From assembly GCA_033283265.1 (NCBI GenBank), contig JAWMQN010000007.1:62001-126000 (forward strand): a stretch of DNA of 64,000 nucleotides, given 5' to 3'. The notes beneath the pieces were generated by a model. That model saw nothing but the letters and a program-made list of their open reading frames with translations, was not told where the DNA came from and ran no database searches. This DNA comes from Mangrovimicrobium sp033283265. GTDB taxonomy: Bacteria > Pseudomonadota > Gammaproteobacteria > Pseudomonadales > Halieaceae. The position numbers were made by a program, and so were the translations under genes. Positions 8,862-16,689 of this stretch are shown in pieces (positions within the stretch are counted from its first letter, which is position 1; every line of letters starts with the position of its first letter).

Positions 8862-9358
8862 CAGTCGGCGCAGTGCGCGGGCAGGTCGAGCTCGACCACG
8901 CGGAACAGGTCCTGGGGCCGCGGGCAGAGCAGCTCGCTGTTACCGCGCAGGTCGAGAATGCGCAGCGACAGAAGATCGTAGAGCGGCCGCGGGTCGGCGA
9001 CGCGGTTGTTGCGCATTTCCAGGGACTCCAGCGAGGAGAGGGTCGCCAGCGGTGCCAGGGAAACCACCTGGTTGTCGCCCAGGCGCAGGCGCCGCAGGCC
9101 GGTGAAGACCTGCAGCCCGGTCAATTCGGCGATGCCGCTATCGGCGCAATCGAGAACCTGCAACTGTGCCGGCGCGCTGACCTTGTAGTAGGCGATGGCC
9201 TGTTCCAGGCAGGCCTGCAGCGCGGCATCGGGCGCAGCGTAATCGGTGAAGAGGGGTTTCGGGGTATACACCACCCGGTCGTTGACGGTGAGGTCGTACT
9301 GCGTGCAGGCGCTTACGCAAAGCCCCAGCAGCACACCGGTGATTGTCCTGAACCCCAT
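8861..9358 (-). CDS. Small leucine-rich-repeat lipoprotein
   Basis: Start chosen at ATG 9358 (MGFRTITGVLLGLCVSAC), giving a 165-residue protein with lipobox CVSAC and lipidated Cys18; the open frame extends further upstream without a sensible start. After a helical stretch (45-65) come about three SDS22-like leucine-rich repeats (roughly 78-145: LRRLRLGDNQV, LESLEMRNNRV, LRILDLRGNSEL). LRRs usually bind proteins. Directly upstream of, and overlapping, the acyltransferase gene. No specific function recognised. Confidence 0.8.
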   Translation of the reverse strand: MGFRTITGVLLGLCVSACTQYDLTVNDRVVYTPKPLFTDYAAPDAALQACLEQAIAYYKVSAPAQLQVLDCADSGIAELTGLQVFTGLRRLRLGDNQVVSLAPLATLSSLESLEMRNNRVADPRPLYDLLSLRILDLRGNSELLCPRPQDLFRVVELDLPAHCAD

Positions 9359-9418
9359 TATATTTCGCTCCTTTCGCGCAGTGGCCCCGGCGGCGTAGCC
9401 GCCCGAGCCGAGGCTACC

Positions 9419-9424
9419 TATAAT
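9419..9424 (+). promoter_or_regulatory. TATAAT -10 element upstream of the cyclase-like gene
   Basis: A perfect TATAAT lies 31 bases before the cyclase-like start in the 97-base divergent gap. The -35 position at 17-base spacing (TAGCCG, 9396-9401) is poor, so activator dependence or a different start is possible. Confidence 0.35.
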
Positions 9425-9455
9425 ACTATCCTCAGAGCAATCAGCGGGAGGCCCG

Positions 9456-10763
9456 ATGGCGGATTCGGGGCAACAACCGCCGCAGGACGACGCGGCACGC
9501 CCGGGCAGCGGCCCGATTTCCATCGTCCAGCGCGGCAACCTGAAGACCCTGGAGCAGACCCTGCGCAAGCAGTGGCGGCTGGGCCAGAACATCGTGCTCT
9601 GCTGGAGTGCCGACGAGCGCGGGCTGCTGGTAATTTTCGTGCCGCACTATTTTCTCGGCAACTATTGCGCCGACGACGCCGAGCACCGCGGCAACGAGCA
9701 GTTCATCCGCGAACTGGTCTCCGGCAGCCGGCGCAAGCAGCGCGACGAGTTGTTCGCGATCTGCGAGCGCCTGGGTGTCGCCCCCACCTTCATCAAGCTG
9801 AACACGGCTCTCTCGGAGGAGGCGCGCCTGTTGGCGGAGGTCGAACAGCTGATTCGCCGCTACGGCATCAGCTATGTCGACGAGCGCGCGGTACTGCTGT
9901 TCGATATCGTCGAGTTCTCGCTGTTCACGCCCTTCGAGCAGGCGAGCCAGCTGAACAGCCTTTCCTATTCCTTCAACTCCGCCTACAACAAGTTGCTGGC
10001 CCGCGGTATCGAGATCAATTTCTCGCGTACCACCACCGGTGACGGCTACTACGTCTGGAACCGCGACCTCGGCTCCCAGGCCGACATGCACCTGTTCTAC
10101 TTCATGGTGCTGGTGCTGGCGGACAACGCCATGGCCCGGGCCCAGTCGCGGGGCAATACCGTGCCGGTGATCCGCACCGGTTATCACATCGGCGGTCACT
10201 ACGAGCTCTACCAGGCCGAGGGGGTGAACCCCACGGTGTTCAGCTACATCGTCGGCGACGTGACCATCGAACTGGCCCGCATGGTGGATATGGCGGAGCC
10301 GCGGCAGGTGCTGGTGGGCGAGTTCACCACACCCGGCAGTGGCGCGGTGCGCGCCATGGACTCCCTCGGCACCGAGGCCTTCGTCGCCCGCTGTAACAGC
10401 GGCCTTGGCGCACTGCTCGGCACCCAGCTGTCCGGGGCGACTGTGGCTGCCATCGACTGCGGGCTCACGGCGCAGGAGGGAGGGGATGCGCAGTCCGGCG
10501 CCCGGCGCTTCCGCATCGTCGACAAGCACGGCCTCACTCACCTCGTCTATAACGTCGAAATGGCGCTGCAACTGGAGGGGCGGGAAGGCCTGAAACTCGG
10601 CCTCGACTGCACTCAGCTTCCGGCAGCGGCGGCTACCCGCAGCGCAGCGGAAAGTGTGCCGGAATCAGCCGAACCGGCACCGGCGGCACCCGCCGAGGCA
10701 CTCTTCGACGATCTTGCCGATATGCTGCAGCGCCGGCGAGCCGGCCAGATCAGCGAAGACTGA
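9456..10763 (+). CDS. Class III nucleotidyl cyclase-like protein with unassigned N-terminal domain
   Basis: Protein of 435 residues without signal peptide. Residues about 140-300 resemble a class III adenylate/guanylate cyclase homology domain: LLFDIVEFS supplies metal Asp150, TTTGDGYYV supplies Asp196, and VGDVTIELARMVDMA aligns with the G-D-x-V-N-x-A-x-R motif and keeps Arg275. By eye the Asn of that motif is replaced by Ile, so activity is uncertain. The N-terminal part (about 20-130) is not a domain I recognise; the C-terminal tail (about 388-420) is Ala/Pro/Glu-rich. SD GGGAGG precedes ATG 9456. Divergent from the LRR lipoprotein, followed 11 bases later by rsmJ. Confidence 0.7.
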   Translation: MADSGQQPPQDDAARPGSGPISIVQRGNLKTLEQTLRKQWRLGQNIVLCWSADERGLLVIFVPHYFLGNYCADDAEHRGNEQFIRELVSGSRRKQRDELFAICERLGVAPTFIKLNTALSEEARLLAEVEQLIRRYGISYVDERAVLLFDIVEFSLFTPFEQASQLNSLSYSFNSAYNKLLARGIEINFSRTTTGDGYYVWNRDLGSQADMHLFYFMVLVLADNAMARAQSRGNTVPVIRTGYHIGGHYELYQAEGVNPTVFSYIVGDVTIELARMVDMAEPRQVLVGEFTTPGSGAVRAMDSLGTEAFVARCNSGLGALLGTQLSGATVAAIDCGLTAQEGGDAQSGARRFRIVDKHGLTHLVYNVEMALQLEGREGLKLGLDCTQLPAAAATRSAAESVPESAEPAPAAPAEALFDDLADMLQRRRAGQISED

Positions 10764-10774
10764 AGCCCGCAGCA

Positions 10775-11584
10775 TTGCCCGTAGTCAACACTCCCACGAC
10801 TGACCGGCTGGCGCTGGTGGCGCTCAGCCCGGACCTGCACACTGCCGCAGCCGGGCTCGCCCGGGACCTGGGCCTGCGCCAGTTGGCCGATGCTACCGAG
10901 GCGAAAACCTGTACAGACGCCGAGGCATTGCTGCTGGTCGGCCCGCAGGGCGTCGCCATCCAGCTGACAGGGCAGCGGGCGCCGGGGCCGGTGAGTGTGG
11001 ATTTTGGCGCGGCCGGGATGCGCCACCGCCGCGCCGGCGGGCAGAACGAATTGCTGGGCCGCGCGGTTGGCATCGGTAAAAAGCCGGAACTGCAGGTGGT
11101 CGATGCCACTGCCGGTCTCGGTCGCGACAGTTTTGTGCTGGCCGACCTCGGCGCCCGCGTGCTGCTGTGCGAGCGCAACCCGCTGATCGCTGCCCTGTTG
11201 CGCAGCGGCTTGCAGCTCGCGAGCGAACAGGAGGATCCCTGGCTGCGGGCGGTGGTCGAGCGGATGCAACTGCGCGAGACTGACGCCCGCGGCTTGCCCG
11301 CCGAGGTGCTGGCCGGCACCGACGTCATCTACCTGGACCCGATGTTTCCCCAGCGCGACAAGCAGGCGGCGGTGAAAAAGGAGATGGCGCTGTTCCAGTT
11401 GCTTCTCGGCAGCGGCGATGACAGCGCTGACGGCTTGCTGCAATGGGCCTTGCAGCAAGCCGTGGCGCGGGTCGTGGTCAAGCGGCCGCGCAAGGCGCCG
11501 CCGCTCGGTGAACGCAAGCCCTCCCATGTGCTGAGTGGCAAATCGGTGCGCTTCGATGTTTATACGCTGGGCAGTTTCGCCTGA
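10775..11584 (+). CDS. rsmJ: 16S rRNA (guanine1516-N2)-methyltransferase
   Basis: SAM-dependent methyltransferase that modifies G1516 of 16S rRNA. Family signatures: QVVDATAGLGRDSFVLA (SAM site, about 108-124), VLLCERNP and the catalytic-type motif YLDPMFP (about 188-194) followed by KQAAVKKEM. The best start I see is TTG 10775 (MPVVNTP), 269 residues, slightly longer than E. coli RsmJ (250). There is no strong SD; it lies 11 bases downstream of the cyclase-like gene. Confidence 0.9.
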   Translation: MPVVNTPTTDRLALVALSPDLHTAAAGLARDLGLRQLADATEAKTCTDAEALLLVGPQGVAIQLTGQRAPGPVSVDFGAAGMRHRRAGGQNELLGRAVGIGKKPELQVVDATAGLGRDSFVLADLGARVLLCERNPLIAALLRSGLQLASEQEDPWLRAVVERMQLRETDARGLPAEVLAGTDVIYLDPMFPQRDKQAAVKKEMALFQLLLGSGDDSADGLLQWALQQAVARVVVKRPRKAPPLGERKPSHVLSGKSVRFDVYTLGSFA

Positions 11585-11637
11585 CAGGCGCAGCTCGGCC
11601 CGGCCACGTTCAACGCTGTTAATGGATGATTAGTCGT

Positions 11638-12387
11638 ATGAGTGAAGATATTGCACTGGTTACCGGGGCTTCTTCAGGGCTGGGCGAGGCTTTCTGCCGC
11701 GCCCTGGCGCCACGCTGTAAACGCATCATCGCCGTGGCCCGGCGCGGCGCGGCACTCGACGCGCTGGCCGCCGAGCTCGCCGCAGAAGTCGAGGTGATCC
11801 CGGTGGTGGCCGACCTGGCAAGTATCGAGGGCTGCGCCCGCACAATGGAGGCCCTGCGCCAGCGCGGGCCGGTGTCGATCCTGGTCAATAACGCCGGTTT
11901 CGGTGCGCTCGGTCCCTTCGCGGAATCGGACATCACCGCGCAACAGGCGATGGTGAGCGTGCATATCGACGCCAGCATTCAGCTGTGCCGCGCCGCGCTG
12001 CCCTACATGCGCGAGCAGGGCGGGGGAAGCATCATCAACGTGGGTTCGGTCCTCGCCCTGGCGGCGATGACAGACACCGCGGTTTACTCGGCCACCAAGG
12101 CCTTCCTGGCCAGTTTCTCCGCGATTCTGCAGGAGGAGGAGCGCGCCCACGGCATCCGTGTGCAGTGCCTCTGTCCCGGCTTGACGCGCACCGGCTTCCA
12201 CGAGGCCGAAGCCTTCACCGGTTCCGCGCTCAGCGACGTCCCCGACGCCATGTGGATGACAGCGGAGGCGGTGGTTGCCCACAGCCTGGAGGCGCTGCTG
12301 AGAGAAGAGGTAGTGGTGGTACCCGGCGAGGGCAACCGGCAGATGGCGCAGGCCAGCCTGCAGCGACAGCTCGAGTTACTCGCCTAG
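11638..12387 (+). CDS. Short-chain dehydrogenase/reductase
   Basis: Classical SDR of 249 residues from ATG 11638 (MSEDIALVTG); an in-frame ATG at 11626 would add four residues. Cofactor motif TGASSGLG (9-16), NNAG (84-87), catalytic Ser137, Tyr150 and Lys154 (YSATK). Arg36 in VARRG suggests NADP(H), an inference. Such small SDRs act on many alcohol/ketone substrates, so none is assigned. It is convergent with dapE; the last 12 bases overlap. Confidence 0.88.
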   Translation: MSEDIALVTGASSGLGEAFCRALAPRCKRIIAVARRGAALDALAAELAAEVEVIPVVADLASIEGCARTMEALRQRGPVSILVNNAGFGALGPFAESDITAQQAMVSVHIDASIQLCRAALPYMREQGGGSIINVGSVLALAAMTDTAVYSATKAFLASFSAILQEEERAHGIRVQCLCPGLTRTGFHEAEAFTGSALSDVPDAMWMTAEAVVAHSLEALLREEVVVVPGEGNRQMAQASLQRQLELLA

Positions 12388-13506
12388 CAGGCGCTCGAGG
12401 ATGCCGCGGTAGATCGCGGTCAGCCGCGGCAGGTCCGGCGCGTGCACGCACTCGTCGATCTTGTGGATGGTGGCGTTGACCGGGCCCAACTCGACCACCT
12501 GCACGCCATAGGGGGCGATGAAGCGGCCGTCGGAGGTGCCGCCGGCGGTGGAGAGTTCGGTGTCGAGGCCGGTCTCGGCGAGGATGCTCTGCCGGGCCGC
12601 TTCCACCAGGGCGCCGCTGGGGGTGAGAAAGGGCTGGCCGCTGAGGCTCCACTGGATGTCGTAGTCGAGCTGGTGGGCGTCGAGAATCGCCTCGCTGCGC
12701 TGGCGCAACTCGATGTCGGTCACCTCGGTGGAGAAGCGGAAGTTGAACACCACTTCCACCGCGCCGGGGATCATGTTGGTGGCGCCGGTGCCGCCGTTAA
12801 TGTTGGAGATTTGCATCGAGGTCGGCGGGAAGAAGTCGTTGCCCTGGTCCCAGACTTCCGCCGCCAGCGAGGCCAGCGCCGGCGCCGCGCGGTGGATCGG
12901 GTTGTCCGCGAGGTGGGGGTAGGCGATGTGTCCCTGCTGGCCCTTGACCGTCAGCTTTGCGTTGAGCGAGCCGCGGCGGCCATTCTTGATCACGTCGCCC
13001 AGTTGCACGCTGCTGGAGGGTTCGCCCACCAGGCACCAGTCGAGTTGCTCACCCTGTTCCTGCAGCCATTCCATTACCCGCACGGTGCCGTCGATCGCCG
13101 GTCCCTCCTCGTCGGAGGTGATCAGGAAGCCGATCCGGCCCTTGTGGCCCGGGTTGGCCGCAACGAACTCCTCACAGGCCACGACCATGGCGGCCAGGCT
13201 GCCTTTCATGTCCGCGGTGCCACGGCCGTAGAGGGTATCGCCTTTGAGCGTCGGCTCGAAGGGCGGGGTCTGCCACTGCTGCTCCGGGCCGGTTGGCACC
13301 ACGTCGGTGTGGCCGGCGAAGACCAGTAGCGGCCCGCTGTCACCGCGCACGGCCCAGAAGTTCTCCACCTCGCCAAAGGGCAGGGGCGTGCAGTCGAAGC
13401 CGATAGCGGCGAGCCGCGCCATCATCAGTGCCTGGCAGCCCTCGTCCTCGGGGGTGACCGAAGCGCGGCGGATCAGTTCACAGCACAGCTCGTAGGTGGT
13501 ATTCAC
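12376..13506 (-). CDS. dapE: Succinyl-diaminopimelate desuccinylase
   Basis: Zinc hydrolase of the M20 family removing succinate from N-succinyl-LL-DAP in lysine/peptidoglycan precursor synthesis. Start GTG 13506 (MNTTYELCCELIRRASVTP), 376 residues. Metal and catalytic residues: His66 in FAGHTDVVP, Asp99 in GRGTADMKGS and the Glu pair 133-134 in SDEEGPA. It follows dapD with an 8-base gap, so the two enzymes of the succinylase branch are co-transcribed. Confidence 0.96.
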   Translation of the reverse strand: MNTTYELCCELIRRASVTPEDEGCQALMMARLAAIGFDCTPLPFGEVENFWAVRGDSGPLLVFAGHTDVVPTGPEQQWQTPPFEPTLKGDTLYGRGTADMKGSLAAMVVACEEFVAANPGHKGRIGFLITSDEEGPAIDGTVRVMEWLQEQGEQLDWCLVGEPSSSVQLGDVIKNGRRGSLNAKLTVKGQQGHIAYPHLADNPIHRAAPALASLAAEVWDQGNDFFPPTSMQISNINGGTGATNMIPGAVEVVFNFRFSTEVTDIELRQRSEAILDAHQLDYDIQWSLSGQPFLTPSGALVEAARQSILAETGLDTELSTAGGTSDGRFIAPYGVQVVELGPVNATIHKIDECVHAPDLPRLTAIYRGILERLLGE

Positions 13507-13514
13507 GGCGCGGC

Positions 13515-14534
13515 TCAGTTGTGGGCGTGCAGTTCTTCGTTCAGCTCGATGGCGGAACGGTTGGTCAGGCACTCCACCGCACCGTTGGACGAGTTGCGGC
13601 GGAACAGCAGGTCGGACTTGCCGGCCAGGTCGCGGGCCTTGACGCTTTCCACGGCCTTGCCGTCGGCGTCGAGCATGCTGACCTTGGTGCCGGCGGTGAC
13701 GTAGAGACCTGCCTCCACGGTGCAGCGGTCACCCAGCGGGATGCCGACGCCGGCGTTGGCGCCGATCAGGCACTCCTTGCCGATGCCGATGACGATGTTG
13801 CCGCCACCGGAGAGGGTGCCCATGGTGGAGCAGCCGCCGCCGAGGTCGGAGCCCTGGCCGACGGTGACGCCGGCGGAGATGCGCCCCTCGATCATGCCCG
13901 GGCCCTCGGTGCCGGCGTTAAAGTTGACGAAGCCCTCGTGCATGATGGTGGTGCCCTCGCCGAGGTAGGCGCCGAGACGCACCCGCGCGGTGTGGGCGAT
14001 ACGCACGCCGGCCGGTACCACGTAGTTGGTCATCTTGGGGAACTTGTCGACGCAGCTCACTTCAAGCACCGCGCCGCGCAGGCGGGCGGCGAGCTGGCGC
14101 TCGGGCAGTTCCGCCAGGTCGATGGCGCCCTCGTTGGTCCAGGCCACGTTGGGCAGGACGCCGAAGAGGCCGTCGAGACGGGTGCCGTGGGGTTTCACCA
14201 GCCGGTGCGACAGCAGGTGCAGCTTGAGGTAACCCTCGGGAACGGTGCTCGGCGGCGTGTCCTCGCTGAGTACCACGGCAACGGCCGGGCGGCCGGAATC
14301 CACCAGGCGCGCCGCCAGCGCGGCGAGTTTTTCCTCGCCCGCTTCGTGCAGGGCCGCGCGCACCTTTTTCAGCCCGTCGAGGTCCAGTGGTGTGTTGTTG
14401 TCGAGCTCGCCCAGCGCGCTCACCAGCGCGGCGGGCGGCGCCAGTTGCGGTTGCGGGAAGTACACTTCCAGCCACTCGCCCTTGCTGTTCTGGGTGCCTA
14501 CGCCGAGGCCGAAGGCAAATGCCGAATCTGTCAT
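13515..14534 (-). CDS. dapD: Tetrahydrodipicolinate N-succinyltransferase (long form)
   Basis: Succinylates tetrahydrodipicolinate using succinyl-CoA. At 339 residues it is the longer Pseudomonas-type DapD rather than the 274-residue E. coli type. A left-handed beta-helix region with hexapeptide-like repeats lies at about 180-285 (VRLGAYLGEGTTIMHEGFVN, GGGNIVIGIGKECLIGANAG). Immediately upstream of dapE. Confidence 0.94.
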   Translation of the reverse strand: MTDSAFAFGLGVGTQNSKGEWLEVYFPQPQLAPPAALVSALGELDNNTPLDLDGLKKVRAALHEAGEEKLAALAARLVDSGRPAVAVVLSEDTPPSTVPEGYLKLHLLSHRLVKPHGTRLDGLFGVLPNVAWTNEGAIDLAELPERQLAARLRGAVLEVSCVDKFPKMTNYVVPAGVRIAHTARVRLGAYLGEGTTIMHEGFVNFNAGTEGPGMIEGRISAGVTVGQGSDLGGGCSTMGTLSGGGNIVIGIGKECLIGANAGVGIPLGDRCTVEAGLYVTAGTKVSMLDADGKAVESVKARDLAGKSDLLFRRNSSNGAVECLTNRSAIELNEELHAHN

Positions 14535-14579
14535 AGTCTCACCTGTCGTGTTCTGTTGCCCGATACCCTGGCGCGGTGA

Positions 14580-14936
14580 TCAGAGCGTGTGATGTCCGAA
14601 AATCTTCTGGTAGCTGGCGGCGGAGAAGCCGCAGTGCAGCTCCTGGCCGATGTCCAGCAGCGGGCGCTTCACCAGCGTCGGCTGCTCGAGGATGGCCTCC
14701 AGCGCGCTGTCCCGGTCCATGTTCTCGCGCTGCGCCGGCGCGAGGTTTTTCCAGGTCGTGCTGCGCTTGTTGACCACGGTTTCCCAGGGCAGGGCATCCA
14801 GCCAGCTGGCTGCCAGCGCGCGTTCCAGGCCGTCCTCACGGAGGTCGTGGAAGCTGTACTCCACTGCGTGCTGGTCCAACCACTTACGGGCCTTTTTTAC
14901 CGTGTCGCAGTTCTTGATGCCGTAGAGGGTAATCAT
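14580..14936 (-). CDS. ArsC/Spx-family reductase-like protein (YffB type)
   Basis: Small thioredoxin-fold protein of 118 residues, MITLYGIKNCDTVKKARKWL at the N-terminus with a single active-site cysteine (Cys10), and the KRPLLD segment near residue 93. This matches the ArsC-like YffB group found next to dapD/dapE in other gammaproteobacteria. The family is named after arsenate reductase, but arsenate reduction is not implied. Probably in the dap operon: 45 bases upstream of dapD. Confidence 0.88.
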   Translation of the reverse strand: MITLYGIKNCDTVKKARKWLDQHAVEYSFHDLREDGLERALAASWLDALPWETVVNKRSTTWKNLAPAQRENMDRDSALEAILEQPTLVKRPLLDIGQELHCGFSAASYQKIFGHHTL

Positions 14937-14982
14937 CGCGTTTCCTGCTTTGCTTGCCGGGTTGCGGCGAGGCGGGCTGGGC

Positions 14983-15273
14983 TTAAACCGCGCCAGCCGC
15001 CTTCAGAATGGCGGCGTACTCGCCGCCCCGGGCGTGCTCGCCGACGATGTCCAGTACGCTGCGACCGTCATTGCCGCGGGCGTTGATATCGCGATTCTGC
15101 TCGTGGAAAAAGCCGATGAACAGCTCGAAGTCATCCGCGCGCATGCTCTGGTAGGCGCGCAGCAGCATGAAAAAGTTCTCGTCGGTGCCATCGTGCGGAC
15201 GCACGTTGAGAAAGCTGCGTACGTGGTCTTCGGTCCAGACCTCGTCGATCACCTTTTCCTTGTCTTTTTTCAC
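14983..15273 (-). CDS. PA4642-family small protein
   Basis: Acidic/charged cytosolic protein of 96 residues with start GTG 15273 (MKKDKEKVIDEVW), preceded by AGGAG eight bases upstream; the open frame extends 22 codons further but without similarity. It resembles the Pseudomonas PA4642 family (MRADDFELFIGFF, RDINARGNDGRSVLDI), whose C-terminal part looks like a single ankyrin-type repeat. No function is known to me. Confidence 0.75.
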   Translation of the reverse strand: MKKDKEKVIDEVWTEDHVRSFLNVRPHDGTDENFFMLLRAYQSMRADDFELFIGFFHEQNRDINARGNDGRSVLDIVGEHARGGEYAAILKAAGAV

Positions 15274-15298
15274 CGTGCGGAACTCCTCTGTCGATTCA

Positions 15299-15350
15299 AC
15301 CGGCCGGGGATGGTACCCGCCCCGTAAGGGGCTGTCCACCGGCCGGGGGA
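15299..15350. repeat. Direct repeats ACCGGCCGGGG flanking a small hairpin
   Basis: ACCGGCCGGGG occurs at 15299-15309 and 15338-15348, each with an internal CCGGCCGG palindrome. Between them GCCCC-GTAA-GGGGC (15319-15332) can form a tight hairpin. The region lies between the end of the duplicated secreted-protein gene and the PA4642-family start, so it could be a terminator-like element without a U-tract, or a protein-binding site. Confidence 0.5.
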
Positions 15351-15376
15351 GGGGGCCGGGCGAATGCCGGTCGGGC

Positions 15377-16642
15377 TCAGCGCAGCTTGCCGGCGTTGAT
15401 GATCAGGGTGTACCTGCGGCCGGTCAGGACCGTGTCGAAATCAAAGCAGCCATCGCTCCCGGTATAGGTCACCTGGTTGGGTGTATCGTCCTGTTTCAGC
15501 ACGACTTTCTTGCCGGATTTCGGCACGCCGCCGACCTCGAAGCAGCTCGACAGGGCGTAGTAGTCGCGCGGGGCGAAGCTCGGGCTGCCGTTTTGTTGCA
15601 GGTGCCAGGTGGCGCTGATCATCGCGGGGACTGTGGCCGAGGGCTCCGTGGTGATTTCATCCACCCTGAGCGCGGCGTAAATCATGGGAGGGTCTTCGCT
15701 CTGCATGACCAGGAAGTCGCCTGGCACCACAGGATCCGTCAGTCCGCCTGCGTTCTCGAGCAGGCTGGCGGCGTCGGTGATCTCCTCGAGGGCAGTGGCT
15801 CCGGGGGCGGCGGCGATGGGATTTAGGCCACAGAGGGAGCAAAAGGTCAGGACCGTTTCACCAGACTGGGTCTGGGGCACCGCATATGTTGCAGCGAATC
15901 CATCAGTAAGATTCTGGAGTTCCATGGATGGCCAGGACTCGATTGAGCCCGATTTAATCGTGGCGTCCGGTTGCAGCAGCTTGCCAATGACCCTCAGCTT
16001 GATCCGTTCGCCGCGGGCTGCGTCCGGGAACAGCACGCAGCCACGCGGGTCGGTGATGCGGGTTTGCCGGGGCTGCTCGGGCTGGTCGAGAAACACTTTT
16101 CGCCTGGTAACCGGGGCGCCTTCGAGAGATAGACAGCCGTTGAGGGCGTAGGGCGGGTGGATGCTGAAGTCGGGACCGCGGTCCTCCTGCAGGTACCAGG
16201 TGATATCCACGATGTCTTCGCTGTAGTAGTCATTGAACCTGAACGCGCCGTAGTAGCCCGTCGCGGTATTGCGGAAAACGACGATCTCGCCTTCCTCGAG
16301 TGGTTCAGCCAACTCGGGCGAGAATGCCAGCGCAGAGGCATCCTCTATCTGCCTTATGTCCGAGGCGCCGCTTGCCAGAGTCATCTCGGTGTTGTCACTG
16401 TAGGCCTGCAGCCAGATTGCCCCGCTGCCATCCGGGTCGGCCCGAGCCGTGCTCCAGGTGATAATGATGTTGGTTTGCAGCGAGAGGTAATTGTCGAAAT
16501 AGAACCGGCCGTGGGTTTTGTTCCATCGCCTTTCACCGGTCGCCACCGTGTCTACCTGCGCCGGGGCCTGAGCCGCAATGAAGGTCGATACCAGGAGAGT
16601 CGCCACCAGCGCGAGTTGCTTGCTGAACGATTGAATGGACAC
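15377..16642 (-). CDS. Secreted protein built of two tandem copies of an unrecognised domain
   Basis: Start GTG 16642 is supported by GGGAG six bases upstream; it gives 421 residues with a signal peptide (LALVATLLVSTFIAAQAPAQ, cleavage near residue 30). The mature protein looks like two diverged copies of about 185 residues. Matching landmarks: ITWYLQ near 147 against ATWHLQ near 345; YYGAFRFND near 130 against IYAALRVDE near 321; and both copies end in GKL (about 222 and 420). Each copy has a conserved Cys pair about 32 residues apart (YALNGC..RGC and YALSSC..DGC). The C-terminal half of each copy resembles a beta-sandwich, but I recognise no named family. Neighbours give no functional hint. 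Confidence 0.75.
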   Translation of the reverse strand: MSIQSFSKQLALVATLLVSTFIAAQAPAQVDTVATGERRWNKTHGRFYFDNYLSLQTNIIITWSTARADPDGSGAIWLQAYSDNTEMTLASGASDIRQIEDASALAFSPELAEPLEEGEIVVFRNTATGYYGAFRFNDYYSEDIVDITWYLQEDRGPDFSIHPPYALNGCLSLEGAPVTRRKVFLDQPEQPRQTRITDPRGCVLFPDAARGERIKLRVIGKLLQPDATIKSGSIESWPSMELQNLTDGFAATYAVPQTQSGETVLTFCSLCGLNPIAAAPGATALEEITDAASLLENAGGLTDPVVPGDFLVMQSEDPPMIYAALRVDEITTEPSATVPAMISATWHLQQNGSPSFAPRDYYALSSCFEVGGVPKSGKKVVLKQDDTPNQVTYTGSDGCFDFDTVLTGRRYTLIINAGKLR

Positions 16643-16689
16643 CAAGTGCTCCCTGTTTACTGATCTTGCATCCTGCACTTGCGCCCTGG

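Noticed and set aside
14580..14936. Arsenate reductase
   Set aside because: Single-Cys YffB/Spx-like type next to dapD without any other arsenic genes; name-based function not supported.
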